A stretch of 64,000 nt of DNA from Candidatus Riflebacteria bacterium HGW-Riflebacteria-1. GTDB taxonomy: Bacteria > Muiribacteriota > Ozemobacteria > Ozemobacterales > Ozemobacteraceae. Position numbers and translations under genes: made by a program. The notes beneath the pieces were generated by a model. That model had not been told where the DNA came from. It made no database searches and worked only from the letters and a program-made list of their open reading frames with translations. Each line of letters begins with the position of its first letter. Positions within the stretch are counted from its first letter, which is position 1. Shown here in pieces: positions 16,294 through 25,069 of this stretch. The stretch spans positions 116,791 to 180,790 of the forward strand of contig PGYB01000014.1 of NCBI GenBank assembly GCA_002839445.1. Direction: 5' to 3'.

Positions 16294-16880
16294 TTCTTTT
16301 TCACGCTGAATCCGAACTGCCCGACCTGTTTGCCAAGCTGGTAATAGTGGCCGTGCGCGAACCCGACGAGTGCCGCGTTTTCAATGTGCAGTTCGCCCTT
16401 GTCATCGACGAGCTGCTGCGAAACCTGCACGGCAGTAATGCGGCCGATAAACATGGTGTGTGAACCGAGTTCGATTTCCCGTTCTACCTTGCATTCAATA
16501 TTTACCGGACATTCAAGAATTATCGGCGCCTGCAGTGTCATGCTGCGGCCAATAGTGAGGCCGGTTTCGTGAAACTTATCGTGCTTTCGGCCAGAGATTA
16601 CGCCGCAGAGATCGGTTGCTCGAACGGTTTTACGATCTGCAAGGTTAACAGCAAACTCGCCAGTTTCGTGAATCAGTTTGTAAGAATGGCGTTCAGGCCG
16701 CACCGAAATAGACAGCATAGGCGGTTCTGAGCAAACGGTGCCAACCCAGGCTATGGTAATGATGTTTGGTCTGCCTTCGTGGCCCTGGCAGGTAACCATG
16801 ACTGCCGGCACCGGCGCCAGAATCGTTGTCGGCTGCCAGAGCGCCTTGCCCTGATTTGGAGATACTTGTGCTTTATTCAT
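16290..16880 (-). CDS. Flavin reductase-like (FMN-binding split-barrel) protein
   Basis: The product has 196 residues. The sequence follows the flavin-reductase-like fold: PVPAVMVTCQGHEGRPNII, then TVCSEPPMLSISVRPERHSY, then ETGEFAVNLADR, a loop with a DKFHETGLT motif, and IECKVEREIELGSHTMFIGRI. Such proteins bind FMN and either reduce free flavin with NAD(P)H or accept electrons. The ATG at 16880 overlaps the upstream stop codon by one base (TGATG). A TTG one codon earlier (16883) is an alternative start. It is coupled to the YhiN-type gene, suggesting a flavin-dependent pathway with an unknown substrate. Confidence 0.88.
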   Translation of the reverse strand: MNKAQVSPNQGKALWQPTTILAPVPAVMVTCQGHEGRPNIITIAWVGTVCSEPPMLSISVRPERHSYKLIHETGEFAVNLADRKTVRATDLCGVISGRKHDKFHETGLTIGRSMTLQAPIILECPVNIECKVEREIELGSHTMFIGRITAVQVSQQLVDDKGELHIENAALVGFAHGHYYQLGKQVGQFGFSVKKN

Positions 16881-17497
16881 CAACTTTTTTCTTCTTTGTC
16901 TTCAGACTGTTTTTCATAGAGGGTGTCGAGTTTGAACTGGCTGAACTGACTGCCAAAACGGGCAAGAAGCTGGCGTTTGGCGTCTTCTGAAGCTTCGCGG
17001 TCGGCTTCCCCAGGCGAAAAAATCGGAAAACTTCTTGTATTGTCGCTATGGACAACAGCAATATACCACGAATCGCGGCCACGATACTTATAATGCCGCA
17101 GGCTGACGCCGTCGAATTTACGCAGCTTTTCCTGCCATTCGCGGCGTCCTTCGCGGGTTATTTCGACAAACGAAACATTGCCATCCTTGATTTCGATCTG
17201 CTTGAAATAAGCCCGGCGATCGGCGAAAACCTTGTAAAAATGGTGCAGGCTGACCATGCTGATGGCGATACAGACCATGGCGATCGTTACATAATAATGC
17301 GGAACGCTAGGATCAGTGCGACTTAGCTGCATGATTCTGATCGACAGCATGATAACCCAGACCATTGATACCACGGCAATAGTAACGGAAAAGTAAAAAA
17401 AGAATGCTGTTCTGCCTTTAAAATCAAGGCCTTTCTCGACCAGCTTCATCGGAAACCCGCCGTTTTCGGCACATTCCCAGTTTAACTCATTTTGCAT
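16880..17497 (-). CDS. Two-helix membrane protein, unknown
   Basis: The product has 205 residues from ATG 17497, which has AGGTGAG five bases upstream. Earlier in-frame ATGs (17512, 17554) lack such a site. Two membrane helices, about 35-58 (FYFSVTIAVVSMVWVIML) and 70-92 (YVTIAMVCIAISMVSL), are close together, leaving a cytoplasmic C-terminal half with a PH-like alternation of strands (IEIKDGNVSFVEITREG; WYIAVVHSDNTRSFPI). The extreme C-terminus is charged (KQSEDKEEKS). It is the first gene of the translationally coupled group. Function is unknown. Confidence 0.82.
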   Translation of the reverse strand: MQNELNWECAENGGFPMKLVEKGLDFKGRTAFFFYFSVTIAVVSMVWVIMLSIRIMQLSRTDPSVPHYYVTIAMVCIAISMVSLHHFYKVFADRRAYFKQIEIKDGNVSFVEITREGRREWQEKLRKFDGVSLRHYKYRGRDSWYIAVVHSDNTRSFPIFSPGEADREASEDAKRQLLARFGSQFSQFKLDTLYEKQSEDKEEKS

Positions 17498-17803
17498 ATA
17501 CTCACCTGTCATTGTGTTTTCAACCTGCCGAATTATAATTGCGCCGCGTCGCAAAGTCTATTGCCAATGACGATTATTTTGCCAGGATATCAACGCATGC
17601 TTCAGTAACCTTGTTGCTGCTGCTCAAACAGGTGAATCCATTATACTCGCTGATTTTGCCTGGGCCAGGTATGCATTGCAGGGTTGAAAAAAAGAGTGTG
17701 TAGCAGCTAAGCCAAAAAAATATTCTGCGTCGGGCTCAGTTCAGGCGGCCTCATACCCGATAACAGATATGAGATAGATTGTTTTATTCGCCTGGAGGTA
17801 AAT

Positions 17804-19237
17804 GTGGAACAATTCAGCAAATGGGTTGAGATTGCCAGCGGCTATGTGTGGGGCTACTTCTTGATGTTCATGATCGTTGGCACCGGCCTCTGGCTAACCT
17901 ATAAAATGCGACTTGTGCAGGTCAGGTTTTTCTCGCATGCCTGGTCGCTAATTACGGGTAAATGGGAAAAGCCAGACGATAAGGGCGAAATCACCCACTT
18001 TCAGGCGCTGTCGACAGCGCTGGCCGCAACTGTTGGCACCGGCAACATTGCCGGGGTAGCGACTGCGATCGCCAGCGGCGGGCCCGGTGCGGTTTTCTGG
18101 ATGTGGGTCAGCGCCTTTATCGGCATGTGTACCAAGTTTACCTGCTGTCTTCTTGCGCTGAAATATCGCACCGTCGATTCTGATGGCGAAGTCGCCGGCG
18201 GGCCAATGTATTATCTGCGTGATGGCCTTAAAATGCCGAAGCTTGGCATGCTTTTCGCAATTTTTGCATTTATCGCGTCGTTCGGCATTGGCAACATGGT
18301 GCAGGCAAACTCCGTAGTTGCGCCATTGCATGCTTATCTTACCGAAAGCGGCCTGGCTGAGGCACCGGTCCGGAATGGCCTCGACATGGTCAAGCTGGCA
18401 ATAGGAATCATTATCGCCATTCTCGTCGGGGTAGTCATTCTTGGCGGAATCAAGCGAATTGCCAGTTTTGCTGACAAGGTTGTTCCGCTCATGGCTTTTG
18501 GTTATGTCGCGGCGTCACTGTATATTCTGTTTGTGCAGCGTGAAAATCTTCTTCCGGCAATCAAAATGATTTTCGGTGCGGCTTTTGGCATAAGGGAAGC
18601 TGCCGGCGGTATGCTCGGCTTCGGAGTTGCGCAGGCAATGCGCTGGGGCATTGCGCGCGGTCTGTTTTCGAACGAAGCCGGTCTCGGTTCAGCACCAATC
18701 GCCCATGCCGCCGCCAAGACTTCAGAGCCTGTTCGCGAAGGCATGGTTGCATTGCTCGAACCATTTATCGATACTATCGTTATCTGCACCATGACTGCTC
18801 TGGTCATCATTACCAGCGGTTACTTTGATCCGGCAAATGCAACCTTGTTTGCCGGTCTCAAAGGCGCCGAACTTACAGCGGCAGCCTTTCGGCACAATGT
18901 CGCCTGGGGCCATCATGTTGTCAGCATTGGCCTGATTTTCTTTACCTTTTCGACGATGGTTGGCTGGAGCTATTACGGCGACCGTTCAGTGCGCTATATG
19001 TTCGATGCCAATCCTAAACGCGCCAAACGTGCGGTATTCGCTTACCGGCTGATTTATGTTCTGCTCATCCCTATTGGCGCAGCAGTTCCGCTCGAACTGA
19101 TCTGGAACCTTTCAGACATCGCCAACGGTCTGATGGCTTTTCCAAATCTCATCGCGCTGATTTGCCTCTCTGGTGTTGCTGCAGAAATGCTGCGAGACTA
19201 TGAAGCCCGTTACCCCAAGATGCGCCCGACTTCTTAG
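17804..19237 (+). CDS. Sodium:alanine symporter (AGCS family)
   Basis: Imports alanine or glycine with Na+ across the inner membrane. The product has 477 residues with about ten membrane helices. The family signature FQALSTALAATVGTGNIAGVA lies at about 70, with GGPGAVFWMWVSAFIGM after it, and later GLFSNEAGLGSAPIAHA and WSYYGDRSVRYMF, both typical of AGCS carriers. The start is GTG 17804, with GGAGG (17794-17798) five bases upstream; an ATG two bases earlier is out of frame. The 249-base upstream region shows no clear glycine-riboswitch motif. The closest match is to AlsT/AgcS transporters. Confidence 0.95.
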   Translation: MEQFSKWVEIASGYVWGYFLMFMIVGTGLWLTYKMRLVQVRFFSHAWSLITGKWEKPDDKGEITHFQALSTALAATVGTGNIAGVATAIASGGPGAVFWMWVSAFIGMCTKFTCCLLALKYRTVDSDGEVAGGPMYYLRDGLKMPKLGMLFAIFAFIASFGIGNMVQANSVVAPLHAYLTESGLAEAPVRNGLDMVKLAIGIIIAILVGVVILGGIKRIASFADKVVPLMAFGYVAASLYILFVQRENLLPAIKMIFGAAFGIREAAGGMLGFGVAQAMRWGIARGLFSNEAGLGSAPIAHAAAKTSEPVREGMVALLEPFIDTIVICTMTALVIITSGYFDPANATLFAGLKGAELTAAAFRHNVAWGHHVVSIGLIFFTFSTMVGWSYYGDRSVRYMFDANPKRAKRAVFAYRLIYVLLIPIGAAVPLELIWNLSDIANGLMAFPNLIALICLSGVAAEMLRDYEARYPKMRPTS

Positions 19238-19414
19238 AATTGACCTGATTTGTCGGCAGGGTCGGGCGACCTCTTTAACAGCGGGTTGTCCCGGCCCTTC
19301 TGCATTTTCACAGACTGATATAAAAGCTTCTATAGTCGTTTGGCGCAAAAAACAGGGTTTTTCTGCTGCGAATAAGTGATATATTTAGCGAAATACTTTT
19401 GCAGGGGAAAATCA

Positions 19415-21358
19415 ATGTTGTCGCAGCGAAGCCTTTTGTGGGCGCCACGGCGCATAATGCTGGGTGTATGCTTTTGTCTTGTTGCATCACTGCTGCTGCA
19501 GGCTGCTGATAAGCCAATTCCAGACCATGTTTTTCTGATCAGACTGGTTGATGCCGCTGATGGCCGTGGTATACCGCTGGTTGAACTTGAAGCGTTTAAC
19601 GCTCTGACTTATCAGAGCGACAATCTCGGCAATATAGCGATTGTCGAACCTGACCTGCACGGCAAAGCCGTGCGCTTTCTGGTTAAGGGTCACGGTTACC
19701 GGATTCCCCAGCTCGATTTTTTTGGCGAGCGTTCGCTGACGGTTTTGATCGAGCCCGGCGCCAGCTGTACATTTAAGCTTGAGCGAACCGCTGTCGCCGA
19801 AAGACTGTATCGTATTACCGGCAGTGGCCGATATCGCGACAGCATTCTTGCCGGAATAGATGTGTCAGAGCAGCCGATTGCGCTGACCGGCGATGTTATC
19901 GGGCTTGATTCAGCGGTGCCGGTTGTCTGGCAGAACAGACTTTTTAGCTTTTACGGCGATACGCTTGGCGCTGGCAGCATTAATTTGAGCGGCTCTGGCG
20001 CGGAAATTGATCTGCAGCAGCCTGGCGTGCCTGGTTCCCGCTTGCCTCTCAGGTTTTTTACCGATGAAAATGGCTTTGCACGCCGAATTGTGCCATTGCC
20101 TGAATCAGGCTTTGTCTGGATAGAAGCTGTTGTGCCGGTGACAGCCGACCTCGATGGCGACAAAGAGGTTCTTGCCGCGCGCTATGTTGTGCATAAGACC
20201 CTCGAAGAAGCCATCGAAACGGGTTACGCTGTATTTGATGAGAAGCAGGGCATCTTTACGCCGGTCAAACGGGTTGAATCATCGCGACACCACAAATCGG
20301 CGCGGGCGACACCGGTAGAATACAACAAGGTCAGCGGCTACTGCCTGCAGCCGTGGGAGAGGGTTGCGCGCAATCTGACGGCCTTTACGACCCCCGAAAA
20401 ATATGAGTATTATAGCTGTCTCGAAGAAGTCGACCCGGCCAGTGCAACCGTTGAAGCTTGTCTGATAAATGACCGACGTTTTATGGTAGAACGCGATGCC
20501 GGTGGTCGGCCGGTGTTGAAATGGCGGCAGGCTACTTTGCCTCATGACGCATCTGTGCAAAGACAGTTGCTGCGGGCCGGTCAGATAAAAGAAGATGAAG
20601 TCTGGCTGAGCCTGATTGAGCTGGGCAGTGGCCGTCGTCTTGCTGATTTTACCGGCTCGATAAGTTACAACAGGTTTCGTGAACGCTGGATTCTGATCGC
20701 GCAGGGCCACACCGGCGAAATCTGGTACAGCGAGGCAGACACCTTCACCGGGCCATGGCTCTACGCTCGCAAGATTGTTGAACACGATACATACAATTTT
20801 TACAATCCGGTGCATCATCCCTGGTTCGACAGTAAAGATGGCCGGGTGATCTATTTCGAAGGCACTTATACCGCGTTCTTTACCGCTAAGGAGCGCAAGA
20901 GTCCGCGAACCGACTATAATCAGGTGATGTACCGACTGCATCTCGACGATAAAGAGTTAGTGCTGCCTGTGCCGGTGTATCGTGTCAGGCATGGCGTTAA
21001 TGGCTACCGCCTGCTTACTGGCGATCTTGTTGATCGCGCCAGTCGCTGGAGTGACGTCGAGAAGGTCGAATTTTTCGCATTTGCTGCAGGCTATGGCAAA
21101 GCATGGCTCAAAGCTGTATACGATCATTCCGCCAGCGAGGCTGCTGAGCCAGAATTGCTTTTTGCTTCTGCTGGTGGCGACGCAGCGGTTTTTTACGTGA
21201 TTGATGAGCTGGCTGATACAGCAGATGCCGGGCTTGCGCGCATGATTATGCCGGAACTGCTTGAAACAAAATTCGGCATGGTTCTTCGTGCTGATAACGC
21301 CCTGCTGACCTTTGACCCTGATATAAAGCCAGATTTCACGTTAAATAATTTACAGTAG
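19415..21358 (+). CDS. Secreted beta-propeller-like protein, possible glycosidase relative
   Basis: The product has 647 residues from ATG 19415, which has AGGGGAAAA upstream; an ATG at 19376 would precede the signal. The signal peptide ends near SLLLQAADKP. An N-terminal carboxypeptidase-regulatory-like region (about 25-115, IPLVELEAFN, YQSDNLGNI) is followed by a large beta domain. Repeated blade-like elements are visible (WQNRLFSFYGDT; YNRFRERWILIA; IWYSEADTFTGPWLYA; FYNPVHHPWFD), resembling the five-bladed GH43/DUF4185 type of fold. No catalytic residues can be assigned safely. It is probably periplasmic or extracellular. No neighbour gives a substrate. Confidence 0.8.
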   Translation: MLSQRSLLWAPRRIMLGVCFCLVASLLLQAADKPIPDHVFLIRLVDAADGRGIPLVELEAFNALTYQSDNLGNIAIVEPDLHGKAVRFLVKGHGYRIPQLDFFGERSLTVLIEPGASCTFKLERTAVAERLYRITGSGRYRDSILAGIDVSEQPIALTGDVIGLDSAVPVVWQNRLFSFYGDTLGAGSINLSGSGAEIDLQQPGVPGSRLPLRFFTDENGFARRIVPLPESGFVWIEAVVPVTADLDGDKEVLAARYVVHKTLEEAIETGYAVFDEKQGIFTPVKRVESSRHHKSARATPVEYNKVSGYCLQPWERVARNLTAFTTPEKYEYYSCLEEVDPASATVEACLINDRRFMVERDAGGRPVLKWRQATLPHDASVQRQLLRAGQIKEDEVWLSLIELGSGRRLADFTGSISYNRFRERWILIAQGHTGEIWYSEADTFTGPWLYARKIVEHDTYNFYNPVHHPWFDSKDGRVIYFEGTYTAFFTAKERKSPRTDYNQVMYRLHLDDKELVLPVPVYRVRHGVNGYRLLTGDLVDRASRWSDVEKVEFFAFAAGYGKAWLKAVYDHSASEAAEPELLFASAGGDAAVFYVIDELADTADAGLARMIMPELLETKFGMVLRADNALLTFDPDIKPDFTLNNLQ

Positions 21359-21439
21359 CCGGGCTGGTGTATTGTGATAAAATTTTGTGATGTTATAAAG
21401 AGACTGACAGAGTGCAACTTGCTAATCTGGCATTTGTGG

Positions 21440-21514
21440 GATTGCTTCGCTCCGCTCGCAATGACAAAACGCGTCTGAGTCTGCCATTGCGAGGGACGAC
21501 GTGACGAAGTAATC
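21440..21514. repeat. Dispersed imperfect inverted repeat, copy 1
   Basis: The left arm, 21440-21465 (from GATTGCTTCGCTCC to GCAATGAC), pairs imperfectly with the right arm, 21485-21514 (CATTGCGAG to GTAATC). A near-identical left arm occurs at 27371. The size and intergenic location suit a REP- or MITE-like element. Confidence 0.65.
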
Positions 21515-21578
21515 TCAATCAAATCGATTTTTGCAGGTTGTTCATGTTACAAGAAATGACAGAGAGTGAGCAATTAGC

Positions 21579-24500
21579 ATGAATTGTCCTGAGGAGACCT
21601 TGAAAAAAATGAATGAAAACTCAATGTCGCGATCGTTCAGACAACTGCTGATTTCGCAGTTTTTTGGCGCGTTTAATGACAATGCTCTGAAAATGATGGT
21701 GGCGTTTCTGGCTATTAAAGCGGCCACGGGTACTATGCAGGCTGAAAATGCCGACATAGACAGCGTTTCTCAGATACAGACCACTCTGACGTTTGTTGTT
21801 TTTACGCTGCCGCTGATGCTGTTTTCTTTGCCTGCCGGCGTGATTGCCGACCGTGTCAGCAAAACCACTATCATCGTCTATTTGAAAGCGCTGGAAGTAA
21901 TTCTCATGCTGCTGGCCGCTTTCAGCCTGGCGTATTCTGATTATCTGTCACCGCTTGTTGTTCTGGCTCTTATGGGTGCTCAGTCGGCATTTTTCAGCCC
22001 GGCTAAATACGGCATTATTCCAGAAATCCTTCCGCATGACCAACTGTCAAAAGGCAACGGTTCGCTTGAAATGTGGACCTTTGTGGCAATCATTGCTGGC
22101 ACTGCTTCTGGCGGCTTTTTTCTCGATCTTGTCGGAGCTGATGCCTGGTTGGCCGGCATGATCCTGGCAGGCTTTGCCGTTGTTGGTCTTTTCGCTTCAC
22201 TTGGCGTGGCAAAGGTGCCGGCAGCCCGCAATGAAGGCGGCTTTGCCGATACGATAAAAGGCTCTTTCCAGACCATCGTCGGCGATCGCGTGATCTGGCT
22301 CGCGGTGCTTGGTTCGGGGCTTTTCTGGGCGATTGCCAGTCTTCTTGGCCAGGATATTCTGGTTTATGCCAAGACTTTGACCGTCGGTATGCCGAACTCC
22401 GACACAATGAGCGGTCTGCCGCTGGCTTTTTACGGTCTGGGAGTTGGGCTGGGCAGTGTGTGGGCCGGTAGAATGTCGGGCCGACTTGTAGAATACGGGC
22501 TGATTCCGCTTGGTGCTATCGGTGTTGGCACGCTGACACTGCTGTTTGGACTGCTCGCACCCGGCTATTACGCCACGCTCGCTATAATGGTTGCTCTCGG
22601 AATTTCGAGCGGTCTGATCGTTGTTCCGCTCAACGCGATTCTGCAGTGGCGTTCGCCGGCTGCACGGCGTGGCGGCGTCATCGCGCTCGCCAATGTGTTT
22701 ATCTTTGCAGCAATCATGCTGGGTTCGCTCGGCGCCGGCGGTCTTGCTCTCGCCGGCCTGTCGCCACTGGGCATACTTATCTTCGCCTCGGTAATCACTA
22801 CTGCCGGCATGCTCTGGGCGATCTATCTGCTGCCAGACTTCCTGATCAGGCTGATTTTCGTCATTGTTACTCACACTTTTTATCGCCTCACCATTGTCGG
22901 CGGCGGTAAGATCCCGGTCGAAGGCGGCGCGCTGCTGGTGCCGAACCACGTGTCTTTCATCGACGGCTTTCTGGTAATGGCGAGCACCGACCGTCAGGTA
23001 CGCTTCATCGTCGACGAGATATACTACAATCACCGGTTGCTGCACCCTTTCATGAAGGCCATGCACGCCATACCGGTCTCGGCAACCGGTGGGCTCAAGG
23101 TCATTCTTCGTGCTCTGCGCGATGCCGGTAATTTTCTTGACGCCGGCGACCTTGTCTGCATTTTTGCCGAAGGTCAGGTCACGCGAACTGGTGTGATGCT
23201 GCCATTTCGTCGCGGGTTGGAAAAGATCGTGCGCGGCCGCACTGCGCCGATTATACCGGTCAACCTCGATCGTGTCTGGGGCAGCATTTACAGCCGATCT
23301 GGCGGTCGTTTTTTGACCAAGCTGCCCGAAACCTATCCATATCCGATCACGGTAACTTTCGGAGAGCCTTTGCCTTCCGATACTTCTGCGCATCAGATCA
23401 GAATCGCCGTGCAGGAACTGGCAACCCAGGCCTGGGAACAACGCAAGGACGAAACCCGGCCGCTGCATCATTACTTTATACGCCGCATGCGCACCCGCAT
23501 CTGGCGAACAGCATTTGCGGACTCTTCAGGTAAATCATTGAGCCGCTTCAAGTCTCTGGTCAGCGCAATTGCCATGGCACGCAAATTCAGCCCGATTCTA
23601 AATGAGCAGCAGTATGTCGGGGTTCTGACGCCACCGACTATCGGCGGGGCACTGACTAACATTGCCATTTCGATGGCTGGGCGGGTTTCGGTGAATCTTA
23701 ACTTCACTGCCGGTAAGTCGGGCATGACCTCAGCCCTTAAACAGTCCGGAATCAGCACTATAATCACCAGCCGCGAGTTCATTGAAAAAGCTTCTATTGA
23801 GCTGCCTGAGCAGGTCAATCTTGTCTATCTCGAAGATGTCGTAGCCTCAATTGGAGCGACAACCCGTCTTGGAGCGATGATCGCCGCGCTAACCCTGCCG
23901 ATCGGCTGGCTGGAGTCATACTGTGGCGCAATACAGCACCCGACCATAGATTCAATCGCTACTGTCATCTTTTCGAGTGGCAGCACCGGCGAACCAAAGG
24001 GAGTCATGCTCTCACACTACAACGTGGCTTCGAATGTCGAAGCGGTAGGGCAGGTGATGGTGGTAAATGATCAGGATCGTTTGCTCGGCATTTTGCCGCT
24101 CTTTCACTCGTTTGGTTACATGTCGTTGTGGTATGCGATACGCTTTGGCATGAGTATTGTATTTCACCCCAATCCGCTTGATGCCGCCAAAATCGGCGAA
24201 GTTGTCGAACACCAGTCTGTAACTTTCCTTATCGCCACGCCGACCTTTCTGCAGATCTACATGCGGCGTTGCTCACCCGGTCAGTTTGGTAGTCTGCGCA
24301 TAGTGTTCACTGGCGCTGAAAAGCTGACTGAGCGCCTGGCAATAAGCTTTGAAGAAAAGTTCGGCATCAGGCCGATCGAAGGTTATGGCGCGACTGAATG
24401 CGCGCCGGCTATTACTGTGAGCACACTCGACTATCGTGGCCAGGGAATTTACCAGTTCGGCTCACGCCGCGGTTTTGTCGGGCATCCTGTTCCCGGGGTT

Positions 24501-25040
24501 TCGGTGCGCATCGTCGACCCGGAGAGTGGGGTATTGCAGCCTGCCGGAACGCCGGGCATGCTTCTGGTAAAGGGTCCCAACGTCATGCAGGGTTATATTG
24601 GTCGCCCCGACCTTACTGCGAAGGCGCTCAAAGATGGCTGGTATGTCACCGGCGACATCGCAATCATGGATGAAAGCGGCTTTATAAAGATCACCGATCG
24701 TCTGTCGCGTTTCTCGAAGATTGGCGGTGAAATGGTTCCGCACGGCAAGGTTGAAGATGCGCTGCATGAGGCATTTGGCTCTGATGTCCGGGTTTTCGCG
24801 GTCACGTCTGTGCCAGATGAGCGCAAAGGTGAGACCCTCGCGGTTTTGCACACCATCGATCCGGAGAAGATACCAGATGTTCTTGAAAAGATGGCAGGCA
24901 TGGGTCTGCCGAACCTGTTCATTCCAAAGAAGGACAAGTTTGTAAAGGTTGATAAGATACCGGTTCTGGGAACCGGCAAGGTCGATCTGCGCGGTCTCAA
25001 GGAAATGGCCGTGCAGGCGCTTGGTTCGGCCGCTTCCTGA
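21579..25040 (+). CDS. LplT-PlsC-Aas-type fusion: MFS transporter, acyltransferase and acyl-ACP/CoA ligase
   Basis: A 1153-residue inner-membrane protein for lysophospholipid recycling. Residues about 15-430 are a 12-helix MFS domain (LISQFFGAFNDNALKMMVAF), as in the flippase LplT. Residues about 440-640 are a PlsC acyltransferase with the HX4D motif NHVSFID (His457, Asp462) and FAEGQVTRTG. Residues about 650-1150 are an AMP-forming ligase with the P-loop FSSGSTGEPKG (about 798) and YGATECAPA, then a C-terminal domain with TGDIAIMDESGF. In Escherichia coli LplT and Aas are separate; here they are fused. The start is ambiguous between ATG 21579 and ATG 21609. It probably shares a transcript with the VWA gene 29 bases downstream. 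Confidence 0.95.
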   Translation: MNCPEETLKKMNENSMSRSFRQLLISQFFGAFNDNALKMMVAFLAIKAATGTMQAENADIDSVSQIQTTLTFVVFTLPLMLFSLPAGVIADRVSKTTIIVYLKALEVILMLLAAFSLAYSDYLSPLVVLALMGAQSAFFSPAKYGIIPEILPHDQLSKGNGSLEMWTFVAIIAGTASGGFFLDLVGADAWLAGMILAGFAVVGLFASLGVAKVPAARNEGGFADTIKGSFQTIVGDRVIWLAVLGSGLFWAIASLLGQDILVYAKTLTVGMPNSDTMSGLPLAFYGLGVGLGSVWAGRMSGRLVEYGLIPLGAIGVGTLTLLFGLLAPGYYATLAIMVALGISSGLIVVPLNAILQWRSPAARRGGVIALANVFIFAAIMLGSLGAGGLALAGLSPLGILIFASVITTAGMLWAIYLLPDFLIRLIFVIVTHTFYRLTIVGGGKIPVEGGALLVPNHVSFIDGFLVMASTDRQVRFIVDEIYYNHRLLHPFMKAMHAIPVSATGGLKVILRALRDAGNFLDAGDLVCIFAEGQVTRTGVMLPFRRGLEKIVRGRTAPIIPVNLDRVWGSIYSRSGGRFLTKLPETYPYPITVTFGEPLPSDTSAHQIRIAVQELATQAWEQRKDETRPLHHYFIRRMRTRIWRTAFADSSGKSLSRFKSLVSAIAMARKFSPILNEQQYVGVLTPPTIGGALTNIAISMAGRVSVNLNFTAGKSGMTSALKQSGISTIITSREFIEKASIELPEQVNLVYLEDVVASIGATTRLGAMIAALTLPIGWLESYCGAIQHPTIDSIATVIFSSGSTGEPKGVMLSHYNVASNVEAVGQVMVVNDQDRLLGILPLFHSFGYMSLWYAIRFGMSIVFHPNPLDAAKIGEVVEHQSVTFLIATPTFLQIYMRRCSPGQFGSLRIVFTGAEKLTERLAISFEEKFGIRPIEGYGATECAPAITVSTLDYRGQGIYQFGSRRGFVGHPVPGVSVRIVDPESGVLQPAGTPGMLLVKGPNVMQGYIGRPDLTAKALKDGWYVTGDIAIMDESGFIKITDRLSRFSKIGGEMVPHGKVEDALHEAFGSDVRVFAVTSVPDERKGETLAVLHTIDPEKIPDVLEKMAGMGLPNLFIPKKDKFVKVDKIPVLGTGKVDLRGLKEMAVQALGSAAS

Positions 25041-25069
25041 TGTAACGTTCGCCGAGTGAGGATTTCATC

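Noticed and set aside
17555..17803. Possible glycine riboswitch before the symporter gene
   Set aside because: I looked for the conserved glycine-riboswitch cores and saw none; A/G-rich runs are not sufficient.
22197..23471. 424-codon minus-strand frame opposite the lipid fusion gene
   Set aside because: The antisense frame is a result of codon bias; the plus-strand frame is a clear three-domain protein.
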